NCBI GenBank assembly: GCA_030147805.1 | Contig: JASBUR010000008.1 | Location: 124,001-188,000, forward strand | DNA from: Sphingomonadaceae bacterium | Lineage (GTDB): Bacteria > Pseudomonadota > Alphaproteobacteria > Sphingomonadales > Sphingomonadaceae | Reading direction: 5' to 3' | DNA length: 64,000 nt | Shown: piece by piece, positions 1 to 8,165 of the stretch | Layout: every line of letters begins with the position of its first letter | Position numbering within the stretch: the first letter of the stretch is position 1 | Notes under the pieces: generated by a model | Told to the model about the DNA's origin: nothing | Databases searched by the model: none | What the model saw: the letters and a program-made list of their open reading frames with translations, nothing else | Position numbers and translations under genes: made by a program

Positions 1-315
1 GACCACCTCGGGCAGATGCTGGCAGAGTGCCACCGACAGCGACACCGAGCCGGGAAAGCCGTGGCGGGTCATCGCCTCGGCCATCCGCCAGTGGCCGACG
101 CGGTTGCCATAGTCGCGGTGCGAATAGCCGACGACGTCGGGATGCGCGCGCGTCCAGCTTTTGCGGTGCGGGTTGGCCGGCGGGTCGAGCTCATAATATT
201 CGAGGTTGGGCGACACCCAGACCGCGACGCGCTTGCCGCCCGGCCAGTCGATCGCCGGCCGGTCGCGCCAGGGGCGGAAGTCGTACAGCCCGGGGTCGCG
301 CTCGCCTTCCCTCAT
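1..315 (-). CDS. Polysaccharide deacetylase family protein, N-terminal part (cut by window edge)
   Basis: Only the first 105 codons are in the window; the gene runs off the left edge. The N-terminus (MREGERDPGLYDF, then a VWVSPNLEYYEL stretch and GYSHRDYGNRVG) resembles the PuuE/allantoinase-like branch of the polysaccharide deacetylases. That branch acts on C-N bonds of small molecules rather than on polymers. The start ATG overlaps the stop of the isochorismatase gene by 4 nt (ATGA), so the two are translationally coupled and belong to the leftward operon behind the GntR regulator. A role in hydrolysing an amide or cyclic amide of the catabolised compound is inference. The NodB catalytic motifs lie outside the window. 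Confidence 0.75.
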   Translation of the reverse strand, partial: MREGERDPGLYDFRPWRDRPAIDWPGGKRVAVWVSPNLEYYELDPPANPHRKSWTRAHPDVVGYSHRDYGNRVGHWRMAEAMTRHGFPGSVSLSVALCQHLPEVV

Positions 316-995
316 GCCCGCGCCTCCAGCCAGTCGACGACCTCCTGCACCGCGACGACATCGGCATATTTCAGCTGGAGGTCGGTGAGGTTGGCGAAGT
401 GAAAGCTCTCATGCTTGTCGGCGCAGGTTTCGATCGGGACGATCGTCCGGTAGCCGCGGCTGAGCGAATCGACCGCGGTGGCGCGCACGCAGCCTGACGT
501 AGAGCCGCCGGTGACCACCACCGTGTCGACCCTGTGCCAGACCAGCAGGCTCTGCAGCGGCGTCTCGAAGAAGGCCGACGGCATGCGCTTGGTGTAGATC
601 GCGTCGACGCCGCGATCGATGGCGCAGCGGTCGTCGAAGTCGTGGCGGCGCGAGCCAATCTTGATGTTCTGCAGGCTGTCGGGGGTGTCGGTGCGCGTGC
701 CCCAGACGCCCGCGTCGGCGGCGCTGTCCATATAGGCGACGTGCGTCCAGATCACCGGCATGCCGGCGCGGCGCGCGAGCGCCGAGATCTGGTTGGCATA
801 GTCGATCTGCCGCGGATCGGTCTCGTAGGCGGTCTTGAACTCGTCGATGCGCGTATAGGCATTCTGGAAGTCGACGTTGACGATCGCCAGCTTCTCGCCG
901 AAGCCGAAGCGCGCGCGCTGCGGATTGGCCATGACATCGTCGAAGATCTGCTTGGCGGTCCGCCCGTCGCTGACCATTCTGCTGCCCACGGTCAT
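312..995 (-). CDS. Isochorismatase-family cysteine hydrolase (amidohydrolase)
   Basis: 227 aa, the usual length for the family that includes N-carbamoylsarcosine amidase, RutB and maleamate amidase. The Asp-Lys-Cys triad is visible: Asp42 in VDFQNAY, Lys136 in YTKRMPS and Cys169 in STSGCVRA. These enzymes hydrolyse small amides or ureido compounds to an acid plus ammonia, through a cysteine thioester. The start is supported by an AGGAAGGA Shine-Dalgarno 9 nt upstream. The gene begins 15 nt after the lyase-like gene and overlaps the deacetylase start. In this context it could convert a maleamate-type amide to a dicarboxylate that the LeuCD-like hydratase uses. The exact substrate is not determinable from sequence. 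Confidence 0.85.
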   Translation of the reverse strand: MTVGSRMVSDGRTAKQIFDDVMANPQRARFGFGEKLAIVNVDFQNAYTRIDEFKTAYETDPRQIDYANQISALARRAGMPVIWTHVAYMDSAADAGVWGTRTDTPDSLQNIKIGSRRHDFDDRCAIDRGVDAIYTKRMPSAFFETPLQSLLVWHRVDTVVVTGGSTSGCVRATAVDSLSRGYRTIVPIETCADKHESFHFANLTDLQLKYADVVAVQEVVDWLEARA

Positions 996-1010
996 CTTGT
1001 CCGATCCTTC

Positions 1011-1949
1011 CTACGCTGCCGCGCTCGCCACGCCCGGCCGGAACCCCTTGGGCAATCCGGCATCCGCCACGAAGCCATAGAGCGGCTCGCCCGGCAGCGC
1101 CGCCGCGAGGACGTCGCGCGCCGCCGCCAGCCGCTCGATCGAGATGCCGGTATCATAGCCCATCGCCTCGAGCATGAAGACGAGATCCTCGGTGACGATG
1201 TTGCCGCTCGCGCCGGGCGCGAACGGGCAGCCGCCGAGCCCGCCCATCGAGGCGTCGAAGGTCGTGATGCCGACGTCGAGCCCGGCGACGACATTGGCGA
1301 GCCCGAGCCCGCGCGTATTGTGGAGGTGCAGCCCGCTCACCGCGGCATCGCCGGCCTCGGCACGCACCAGCCGCACCAGCCGCCGCACCTCGTTGGGCGT
1401 CGCATAGCCGGTGGTGTCCGACAGCCCGACCTCGTCGCAACCGGCCGCCATCAATTGCCCCGCCAGCCGCTGGATGGTGCTGTCGGCGATCGCGCCTTCG
1501 AGCGTGCAGCCGAACACCGTCGACAGGCTGCCCTCGAAATGCGGGCGCCGCGCTACCGGCATGTCGGCGATCATGGCGGCGATCGCCCGCGCTTCCTCGA
1601 TCACCTGCGGGTGCGTCTTGCGCAGATTGGCGAGGCTGTGCGTCTCCGACACCGACAGCGGCAGCGTCAGCTTGTGCGCGCCGGCGGCGAGCGCGTCGGC
1701 GGCGCCGCGCCGATTGGGGACCAGCACCGCGACGGTCAGTCCGGCATGGGTCAGCGCGTGACGTACGATCTCGGCGGTGTCGGCGAGCTGCGGGATCAGC
1801 GTGGCCGGCACGAAGCTGCCGACCTCGATCTCGCGGCAGCCGGCGGCGACCAGCGCGTCGATCCAGGCCTTCTTCGCCGCGGTCGGCATCGTCGCCGCGA
1901 CGTTCTGGAGCCCGTCGCGCGGGCCGACTTCACTGACGAGGATCTTCAT
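1011..1949 (-). CDS. HMG-CoA lyase-like enzyme (DRE-TIM lyase)
   Basis: 312 aa. It has the features of hydroxymethylglutaryl-CoA lyases: GPRDGLQN near the N-terminus (residues 9-16), the metal-binding LHLHNTRG segment, and the GGCPFAPGASGN loop with the catalytic cysteine, followed by TEDLV. Family members cleave a 3-hydroxy-3-methylacyl-CoA to acetyl-CoA plus a keto or oxo acid; relatives act on citramalyl-CoA or other tertiary hydroxyacyl-CoAs. I place the start at ATG 1949, which gives the family-typical N-terminus. An upstream in-frame start at 2042 would translate through the promoter and operator motif. It heads the leftward operon and probably performs the final C-C cleavage after CoA activation by the CaiB-type transferase. 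Confidence 0.87.
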   Translation of the reverse strand: MKILVSEVGPRDGLQNVAATMPTAAKKAWIDALVAAGCREIEVGSFVPATLIPQLADTAEIVRHALTHAGLTVAVLVPNRRGAADALAAGAHKLTLPLSVSETHSLANLRKTHPQVIEEARAIAAMIADMPVARRPHFEGSLSTVFGCTLEGAIADSTIQRLAGQLMAAGCDEVGLSDTTGYATPNEVRRLVRLVRAEAGDAAVSGLHLHNTRGLGLANVVAGLDVGITTFDASMGGLGGCPFAPGASGNIVTEDLVFMLEAMGYDTGISIERLAAARDVLAAALPGEPLYGFVADAGLPKGFRPGVASAAA

Positions 1950-1977
1950 CTGCACACGACCTGCCTGCTGACCGTCA

Positions 1978-1998
1978 TTTGTACTAAGTATATGCCAA
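1978..1998. promoter_or_regulatory. Putative GntR-regulator operator in front of the lyase operon
   Basis: The 21-bp sequence matches 2969-2989 at 18 of 21 positions and is in the same orientation. It lies 29 nt upstream of the lyase start. On the minus strand it contains TATACT, a good -10 hexamer, with TTGCCA 15 nt further upstream as a possible -35. A repressor bound here would occlude the promoter. Assignment to the adjacent GntR protein is inference. Confidence 0.65.
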
Positions 1999-2038
1999 AT
2001 GAGCGGATGGCAAGACGGGGGAGGCGGATGGCCCTCGG

Positions 2039-2836
2039 TCAACCGTAGCGGGGCGACAGCTGGTTCTGCTCGTGCATGTCGAGCGTGATCCGGTAGCGGT
2101 CGGCGCGGTAATAGGCGTTGGTGACGAGGACGGTCCGCCGCTCCGCATCCTCGACAAGCCGCTCGACGTGCAGCACCGCAGCGCGCGGCTCGATCGCGAG
2201 CCGTTCGGCGAGATCGGGATCGGCGACCATCGCCTCGATGGTTTGAACCGCGCCGCCGATCTGGATGCCGGCCTCGCGCAGCAGCGCCAGCATCGGCGTG
2301 CCGGTCAGCCGCGTCGGCGTGACCGAGACGCCAAGGTCGGCGCGCATGTGGCTGATGATGAGGCCGAGCGGCACGCCCTTCGACGAGCGCAGCCGCACCG
2401 CGCGGATCGCCGATTCGCCGGCGGCCAGTCCGAGCTTGTGCGCGATCGCCGCCTCGGGCGGCCGCGTCGTCACCTCGAGCACCTTCACCGCGGTGTTCTG
2501 GCCGAAGGCGATCAGCGATTCGACCGCCTGGTCGATATTCGCCTCGATCGGCTTGGTGGGTAGGCGATAGATGACGCGCGTGCCGAGCCGGCGGCGCCGT
2601 TCGACGAAGCCACCGGCGGCCAGCTCGTCGAGCGCCCGGCGCGCGGTGATGCGCGACACGTCGTAGCTTTCACCCAGCGCCATTTCGGTCGGCATCGGCG
2701 ACCCGTAGGGACGGTCGCCGCGCGCGATCTCGTCGCGCAGCGTGAGATAGATCTGATGGTAGAGCGGGATCGCCGCGCCGCGTGCCAGCGCCGGCAATTT
2801 GGCGCCCGGCTTCGCCGACGGCCTGTCTGGATTCAT
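2039..2836 (-). CDS. GntR-family transcriptional regulator, HutC/UTRA type
   Basis: 265 aa. There is a winged-helix GntR domain at about residues 18-85 (IPLYHQIYLTLRDEI, then SRITARRALDEL and GTRV), followed by a UTRA effector-binding domain to the C-terminus. HutC-type members are usually repressors released by a pathway substrate or intermediate. I choose ATG 2836 because a GGGAGG Shine-Dalgarno lies 6 nt upstream; a GTG two codons earlier is less well placed. It lies between two catabolic blocks, each preceded by the same 21-bp motif, so it is the likely local regulator of both and of itself. The ligand is unknown. Confidence 0.9.
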   Translation of the reverse strand: MNPDRPSAKPGAKLPALARGAAIPLYHQIYLTLRDEIARGDRPYGSPMPTEMALGESYDVSRITARRALDELAAGGFVERRRRLGTRVIYRLPTKPIEANIDQAVESLIAFGQNTAVKVLEVTTRPPEAAIAHKLGLAAGESAIRAVRLRSSKGVPLGLIISHMRADLGVSVTPTRLTGTPMLALLREAGIQIGGAVQTIEAMVADPDLAERLAIEPRAAVLHVERLVEDAERRTVLVTNAYYRADRYRITLDMHEQNQLSPRYG

Positions 2837-2968
2837 CGGCACCTCCCGCCCCTCGCCCGCTCCCTCCTAATCCAGCCTCCCGACGGGCGCCAGAACGCTG
2901 CGCGCCGGAGCGCCTCCGGCCATTCGACAATATGCGCAGATAGATAGAAGCTTGCCATTCCCGACCGA

Positions 2969-2989
2969 TTTGTACTAATGATATGTCAA
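2969..2989. promoter_or_regulatory. Putative GntR-regulator operator between gntR and the CoA transferase
   Basis: Second copy of the 21-bp motif (18 of 21 identical to 1978-1998). It sits in the divergent region between the regulator start (2836) and the CoA-transferase start (3039), so one site could control both directions. On the plus strand a TTGCCA at 2952-2957 could be a -35 for the rightward operon. Operator function is inferred from repetition and position. Confidence 0.65.
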
Positions 2990-3038
2990 TTGAACAATCG
3001 CTGCGTGATACGCAGGCGCAACGGCGGTGAACAGCAGG

Positions 3039-4187
3039 ATGGCCGACGATACCCCTTCTCCCGCACCGCTCGCCGGCATCCGCGTGGTCGAGTTCAGCCA
3101 CATGGTCATGGGTCCGTCGATCGGCGTCATCCTCGCCGACCTCGGCGCCGACGTGGTGAAGGTCGAGCCGCCGGGCGGCGACCAGACGCGGACGCTGCTC
3201 GGCTCGGGGGCCGGCTATTTCCCGATGTTCAACCGCAACAAGCGCAGCATCTGCCTCGATCTCAAATCGGCGGCGGGCCTGGCCGAAGCGAAGGCGCTCT
3301 GCCTCGCCGCCGACGTGGTGATCGAGAATTACCGGCCCGGAACGCTCGATCGACTCGGCCTCGCCTACGCCACGCTCGCCGAGCTCAACCCGCGGCTCAT
3401 CTACTGCTCGGCCAAGGGCTTCCTGAAGGGACCCTATGAGAACCGCACCGCGCTCGACGAGGTGACGCAGATGATGGGCGGCCTCGCCTATATGACCGGC
3501 CCGCCGGGACGTCCGCTGCGCGCCGGATCGTCGGTCGTCGACATCACTGGCGGCATGTTCGGCGTCATCGGCATCCTCGCCGCGCTCGAGCAGCGCCATC
3601 GCACCGGCGCCGGCTCCTATGTGAAGTGCAGCCTGTACGAGACCACGGCGTTCCTCGTCGGCCAGCATATCGCGCAGAAGGCGGTCACCGGCCAGGCGGC
3701 GAAGCCGATGCCGGTGCGCATCTCGGCCTGGGCGATCTACGACGTGTTCGAAACGAAGAACGACGGCGAGCAGTTGTTCGTCGGCGTGGTCAGCGACGGC
3801 CAGTGGCAGACCTTCTGCCGCGACTTCGGGCTCGACGACCTCGCCGCGCGCCCCGAATGGGCGACCAACAACCAGCGGGTGCTGGCGCGCGACGAGATCC
3901 TCCCGCGCGTCCAGGCGCTGTTCCGCAGCGTCCCGCGCGACGAGCTCGTCGCGAAGCTCGAATCGAGCGGGCTGCCCTTCGCGCCGATCGTCCGGCCCGA
4001 CGAGCTGATCGACGACGCCCACCTCAACGCGGCGGGCGGCATGATCGACGTGACGATGGCCGACGGCAGCATCGCGCGGCTTCCCGCCCTCCCGCTCGAG
4101 ATCGACGGCGGGCGCCCCGGCCTGTGGCGCGATCTGCCGCGGAGCGACGCGCAGGGCGACGAGATCCGCCGCGACTGGCAGCTCTGA
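3039..4187 (+). CDS. CaiB/BaiF-type (class III) CoA transferase
   Basis: 382 aa, typical for family III CoA transferases, which move CoA between carboxylic acids through an aspartyl-CoA anhydride. The N-terminal GIRVVEFSHMVMGP and LGADVVKVEPP signatures are present. A candidate catalytic aspartate lies in ALDEVTQ, and VIENYRPGTLDRLGL is another family block. The start is uncertain: a GTG at 3027 gives four more residues and neither site has an ideal Shine-Dalgarno. It is the first gene of the rightward operon, 4 nt before the LeuC-like gene. It probably charges the hydroxy acid made by the hydratase so that the HMG-CoA-lyase-like enzyme can cleave it (inference). Confidence 0.9.
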   Translation: MADDTPSPAPLAGIRVVEFSHMVMGPSIGVILADLGADVVKVEPPGGDQTRTLLGSGAGYFPMFNRNKRSICLDLKSAAGLAEAKALCLAADVVIENYRPGTLDRLGLAYATLAELNPRLIYCSAKGFLKGPYENRTALDEVTQMMGGLAYMTGPPGRPLRAGSSVVDITGGMFGVIGILAALEQRHRTGAGSYVKCSLYETTAFLVGQHIAQKAVTGQAAKPMPVRISAWAIYDVFETKNDGEQLFVGVVSDGQWQTFCRDFGLDDLAARPEWATNNQRVLARDEILPRVQALFRSVPRDELVAKLESSGLPFAPIVRPDELIDDAHLNAAGGMIDVTMADGSIARLPALPLEIDGGRPGLWRDLPRSDAQGDEIRRDWQL

Positions 4188-4191
4188 TCCG

Positions 4192-5595
4192 ATGGCGCCG
4201 CGCACGCTCTTCGACCGGCTGTGGGACGCGCATCTCGTCCAGGATCTCGGCGGCGGCACCGGGCTGGTGGCGATCGACCGCATCCTGCTGCACGAACGGA
4301 CCGGCGGCATCGCGCTGAAGGCGCTCGCGGAGAGCGGCCGCGCGGTGCGCGATCCGGCGCGGGTGTTCGTGACGATGGATCATGTCGTCGACACCTTCCC
4401 CGGCCGCAGCGACAGGACGCTGATGCCGACGGGCACGCAGTTCATCGTCGCGACGCGCGAGGCCGCCAACCGCGCCGGCGCGACGCTGTTCGATCTCGAC
4501 GATCCCCGGCAGGGCATCGTCCACGTCATCTCGCCCGAAAACGCCATCGTCCTGCCGGGCCTCACGCTCGTCTGCCCCGACAGCCACACCTGCACGCAGG
4601 GCGCGCTCGGGGCGCTCGCCTGGGGGATCGGCTCCAGCGAGGCCGAACATGCGCTGGCGACGTCGACGCTGCGCGTGTCGAAGCCGGCGACGATGCGCAT
4701 CACCATCGATGGCGAACTCGACCCCACCGTCACCGCCAAGGACCTCGCGCTCTATGTCGTGGCGCAGCTCGGGTCGGGCGGCGCGCGCGCGCATGCCGTC
4801 GAATATGCCGGCAGCGCGGTGCGCGCGCTGCCGGTCGAGGCGCGCATGACCCTGTGCAACATGGCGACCGAACTCGCCGCCTTCACCGCGCTGATCGCCC
4901 CCGACGACGCGACGATCGACTATCTCGCCGGCCGCACCTATGCGCCGACGGGTGCCGACTGGGACGCGGCGGTCGCCTATTGGCACACGCTGGCGAGCGA
5001 CACCGACGCCCGCTTCGACCGCGAGATCGCCATCGATGCCCGCGACGTGACGCCGATGGTCAGCTGGGGCACCAGTCCGCAGCAATCGATCCCGGTCGAC
5101 GGGCGGGTTCCCGCCCGCGACCCGCTCGACAATGCCGAGGGCCACGACCGCTCGCTCGACTATATGGGGCTGAGCGACGGACAGCCGCTGCTCGGCCTCA
5201 AGATCGACGCCAGTTTCATCGGGTCGTGCACCAATTCGCGCCTGTCGGACCTGCGGCGCGCCGCGCGCCTGCTCGAGGGCCGCAAGGTCGCACCGCACGT
5301 CCGCGCGATCTGCGTGCCGGGCTCGACGCGGGTGAAGGCGGAAGCGGAGGCCGAAGGGCTCGACCGCATCTTCACCGACGCGGGGTTCGAATGGCGCGAA
5401 GCCGGCTGCTCGATGTGCTTCTTCGCCGGCGGCGAAAGCTTCGGCGCGCAGGAGCGGGTGATCAGCACCACCAACCGCAACTTCGAGAACCGGCAGGGGC
5501 CGCGGACGCGGACGCACGTCGCCTCGCCCGATACCGTCGTCGCCTCGGCGATCGCCGGACGCATCGCCGATCCGCGCCGGCTGGGGGACGGCTGA
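4192..5595 (+). CDS. LeuC-like 3-isopropylmalate dehydratase/aconitase-family large subunit
   Basis: 467 aa. The [4Fe-4S] ligands are visible: Cys346 in FIGSCTNSR, and Cys406 and Cys409 in GCSMC. The aconitase signature CPDSHTCTQGALG is near residue 130. With the next gene it forms a two-subunit hydro-lyase of the LeuCD/dimethylmaleate hydratase class, which interconverts a substituted maleate and a 2-hydroxy acid. Its position in a catabolic operon with a CoA transferase, away from leuB or leuA, argues for a degradative enzyme acting on a citraconate- or alkylmaleate-like acid rather than for leucine synthesis. The stop overlaps the leuD-like start (TGATG). Confidence 0.9.
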   Translation: MAPRTLFDRLWDAHLVQDLGGGTGLVAIDRILLHERTGGIALKALAESGRAVRDPARVFVTMDHVVDTFPGRSDRTLMPTGTQFIVATREAANRAGATLFDLDDPRQGIVHVISPENAIVLPGLTLVCPDSHTCTQGALGALAWGIGSSEAEHALATSTLRVSKPATMRITIDGELDPTVTAKDLALYVVAQLGSGGARAHAVEYAGSAVRALPVEARMTLCNMATELAAFTALIAPDDATIDYLAGRTYAPTGADWDAAVAYWHTLASDTDARFDREIAIDARDVTPMVSWGTSPQQSIPVDGRVPARDPLDNAEGHDRSLDYMGLSDGQPLLGLKIDASFIGSCTNSRLSDLRRAARLLEGRKVAPHVRAICVPGSTRVKAEAEAEGLDRIFTDAGFEWREAGCSMCFFAGGESFGAQERVISTTNRNFENRQGPRTRTHVASPDTVVASAIAGRIADPRRLGDG

Positions 5596-6206
5596 TGCGC
5601 CCCTTCACGACCTTGCGATCGAAGGCGGTGCCGCTGATCCAGGACAATGTCGACACCGACGCCATCATCCCGTCGCGCGAGATGAAGTCGGTGTCGAAGG
5701 ACGGGCTCGCCGACGGGCTGTTCGCCGGCTGGCGCTATCTCGACGCCGCGGCGCGGATTCCCGATCCCGATTTCGTCCTCAACAAGCCGCAGTATGACGG
5801 CGCGCAGATCCTGCTCGGCGGCGCCAATTTCGGCTGCGGATCGAGCCGCGAGCATGCGGTGTGGGCGCTCGCCGAATATGGATTCCGCGCGGTGATCGCC
5901 GACGGCTTCAGCCCGATCTTTCGCGGCAATTGCGTGCGCAACGGCCTGCTGCCGATCGTCCTCGATCCGCGTCCGCTCGCCGGCGTCGACGGCGAGCTCG
6001 ACATCGACCTGGCGGCGCAGACCGTCCGGGCAGGCGACGCTATCTGGCATTTCGACATCGATGCGGAAGGAAAGATGATGCTCGCCGAGGGGCTTGATCC
6101 GATCGCGCTGACCCTGCGCCTTGCCGCGGCGATCGATGCGCATGAACGCGCCGACCGTGCCGCGCACGCCTGGGCGTGGAACGTGCTGCCGGAGGCGCGG
6201 CGATGA
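5595..6206 (+). CDS. LeuD-like dehydratase small (swivel) subunit
   Basis: 203 aa. It has the small-subunit signatures: DNVDTDAIIPSR near the N-terminus and the GGANFGCGSSREHA loop at about residues 76-89, which shapes substrate specificity in this family. The start ATG shares its first base with the stop of the LeuC-like gene, as expected for a stoichiometric heterodimer. The C-terminus continues past the usual core with an Ala/Arg-rich tail that overlaps the next gene by 4 nt. The substrate is presumably an alkyl-substituted maleate or malate; true 3-isopropylmalate activity cannot be excluded from sequence alone. Confidence 0.9.
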   Translation: MRPFTTLRSKAVPLIQDNVDTDAIIPSREMKSVSKDGLADGLFAGWRYLDAAARIPDPDFVLNKPQYDGAQILLGGANFGCGSSREHAVWALAEYGFRAVIADGFSPIFRGNCVRNGLLPIVLDPRPLAGVDGELDIDLAAQTVRAGDAIWHFDIDAEGKMMLAEGLDPIALTLRLAAAIDAHERADRAAHAWAWNVLPEARR

Positions 6207-7579
6207 ACGAGGCGATGCATGTACCGCTGGTCGTCATCGGCGCCGGCGCCACCGGGCTGTGCACGGCGCTGGCCGCCGCCGACGCCGGTATCGAGGTGCT
6301 GGTGCTCGAGCGCGACGCGACGCCGCTCGGATCGACAGCGATGTCGACCGGGCTGATCCCGGCCGCCGGCACCCCCGAGCAGGCGGCGAGCGGCATCGTC
6401 GATTCGCCCGAAATTTTCGCCGCCGACATCGCGAAGAAGACCAAGGGCGCCGCCGATGCGGCGATGGCGATCAACCTCGCCCGCCAGTCGGCCGAAACCG
6501 TCGCCTGGCTGCGCGATCGCCACGGCATCCCGCTCGGCCTGCTCGACGGCTTCACCTATCCCGGCCACAGCGCGCAGCGCATGTACGGGACGCCCAACCG
6601 ATCGGGCGGCGAGCTGATGGGCAGCCTGCAGGCCGCCTGCGAAGCGGCGGGCGTGATGCTGCTGACGCAGGCGACGGTGACCGAGCTGATCGCCGACGGC
6701 GATCGGGTGACCGGGGTGCGCTTCGGCCGGCCCGACGGCAGCGTCGAGACGGTCGGCTGCGACGCACTGGTGCTCGCCTGTTCGGGCTTCGCCGGCAACG
6801 CCGAGCTCGTGGCGCGCTACATCCCCGAGATGGCCGAGGCGGTGTTTCACGGCCATCCGGGCAACAAGGGCGACGCTTTGCGCTGGGGCGAACAGCTCGG
6901 CGCCGCCACCGCCGATCTCGCCGCCTACCAGGGGCATGGCGGCCTCGCGCACGGCCACGGCATCCCGATCCTGTGGCCGCTGATCATGGAAGGCGGCTTC
7001 CAGGTGAACCTCGACGCGAAGCGCTTCTCCAACGAGGCGGCGGGCTATTCGGAGCAGGCCGCCAAGGTGAATGCGCAGCGCGACCATGTCGCCTGGTCGA
7101 TCTTCGACGAGCGCCTCCACCAGTTGATGTGCAAGTTCGAGGATTATCGCGACGCGCTGTCGGCGCAGGCGGTGGTTCGGGCCGACAGCGTCGGCGACCT
7201 CGCCGCTGCGACGCGGCTGCCCGCCGACGCGCTCGCCGAGACGCTGGCCGAGGTCGCCGCGCTCACCGCCGGCAGCGCCACCGATCGCTTCGGCCGCGAC
7301 TTCACCGGCAAGCCGGTGCTCGCCGCGCCCTTCTATGCCGCCAAGGTGACGGGCGCGCTGTTCCACACGCAGGGCGGCCTCGTCGTCGACGACGAGGCGC
7401 GCGTGCGCAAGCCCGACGGCACGCCCTTCCCCAATCTGTTCGCGGGCGGCGGCGCGGCGCGCGGCATCTCGGGCGTCGGGTCGGACGGCTATCTCGCGGG
7501 CAACGGCCTGTTGACCGCGACGACGCTCGGCAAGCTGGCCGGACGCACCGCCGCGGCGCAGCTGGCGCCTGCCGGCTGA
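6203..7579 (+). CDS. FAD-dependent oxidoreductase of the fumarate reductase/3-ketosteroid dehydrogenase type
   Basis: 458 aa flavoprotein. An N-terminal Rossmann motif (VIGAGATGLCTA, residues about 11-22) and a C-terminal FAD block (GGGAARGISG, then GYLAGNGLL) match the FAD_binding_2 family. That family contains fumarate reductase flavoproteins and Delta1-ketosteroid dehydrogenases, which act on C=C bonds next to a carbonyl. The chosen ATG has GGAGG 7 nt upstream and overlaps the LeuD-like stop (ATGA); an earlier in-frame start at 6176 lies inside that gene. In this operon it may saturate or introduce a double bond in the carbon skeleton before or after hydration. Confidence 0.87.
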   Translation: MNEAMHVPLVVIGAGATGLCTALAAADAGIEVLVLERDATPLGSTAMSTGLIPAAGTPEQAASGIVDSPEIFAADIAKKTKGAADAAMAINLARQSAETVAWLRDRHGIPLGLLDGFTYPGHSAQRMYGTPNRSGGELMGSLQAACEAAGVMLLTQATVTELIADGDRVTGVRFGRPDGSVETVGCDALVLACSGFAGNAELVARYIPEMAEAVFHGHPGNKGDALRWGEQLGAATADLAAYQGHGGLAHGHGIPILWPLIMEGGFQVNLDAKRFSNEAAGYSEQAAKVNAQRDHVAWSIFDERLHQLMCKFEDYRDALSAQAVVRADSVGDLAAATRLPADALAETLAEVAALTAGSATDRFGRDFTGKPVLAAPFYAAKVTGALFHTQGGLVVDDEARVRKPDGTPFPNLFAGGGAARGISGVGSDGYLAGNGLLTATTLGKLAGRTAAAQLAPAG

Positions 7580-7608
7580 GCGGCGGCGCGAACACGAAGG
7601 ACGCAGAG

Positions 7609-8148
7609 ATGACCGACCTCCTGCCGCCGCTCACCGATGCCGAATGGCCCGGCGAGATAGCGCATCTGCTGCCGGGGTTCGCCGGCCGGCTCAACGTCTA
7701 TCGCGTGATGGCGCACAATCCGGCGCTGCTCGCCGCCTGGGAGCGGCTGCGCAACCATGTCGTGCTGGAAAGCGCGCTGACGCCGCAGCAGAGCGAGGTG
7801 GTGATCCTGCGCACCGGCCATCGCTGGGAGGCGCCCTATGAGTGGGCGCACCATGTCGTTCGCGGCCGCGCGACCGGCCTCAGCGAAGCGCGCATCGACT
7901 CGGCGCGGCAGGATCCGGCGGCGTGGGAAGCCGGCAGCGAAGACGCGGCGTTGATGGGCGCAGTCGACTCGCTGCTCGACCACGGCAAGCTTTCGGCGGG
8001 GCAGCTGGCGGATCTTCAGGCGCGCATCGGAACGACGGCAGTGATCGACGTCATGGCGACGGTCGGCATGTACACGACGCTGGCGTTTCTCGTTCAGACC
8101 TTCGCGACGCCGATCGAGCCCGAGATCGCGGCGCAGCTCGGCGGCTGA
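7609..8148 (+). CDS. Carboxymuconolactone decarboxylase/AhpD-like protein
   Basis: 179 aa, all-alpha. The pattern LNVYRVMAHNPALLAAWERL, then SEVVILRTGHRW and YEWAHHVVRGRATGL, is the CMD-like core seen in gamma-carboxymuconolactone decarboxylase relatives. The usual CxxC of peroxidase-active AhpD proteins is absent (RWEAPYEWAHH in its place), so a decarboxylase or isomerase-like role is more likely than a redox one. It starts 29 nt after the flavoprotein gene and is the last gene of the rightward operon, ending 17 nt before the convergent glyoxalase-fold gene. Confidence 0.85.
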   Translation: MTDLLPPLTDAEWPGEIAHLLPGFAGRLNVYRVMAHNPALLAAWERLRNHVVLESALTPQQSEVVILRTGHRWEAPYEWAHHVVRGRATGLSEARIDSARQDPAAWEAGSEDAALMGAVDSLLDHGKLSAGQLADLQARIGTTAVIDVMATVGMYTTLAFLVQTFATPIEPEIAAQLGG

Positions 8149-8165
8149 CCGGGCGTCGGGGCCGA

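Noticed and set aside
1950-2042. Longer HMG-CoA-lyase-like start at 2042
   Set aside because: It would translate the promoter and operator motif and adds a proline/histidine leader not seen in the family.
2670-4310. 546-aa minus-strand frame across gntR and the CoA transferase
   Set aside because: Its sequence is a low-complexity shadow, and it overlaps two genes with clear family motifs on other frames.
4192-6206. Leucine biosynthesis leuCD
   Set aside because: No leuA or leuB nearby, and the pair is embedded in a CoA-transferase/flavoprotein catabolic operon; a degradative hydratase is the better reading, though not proven.
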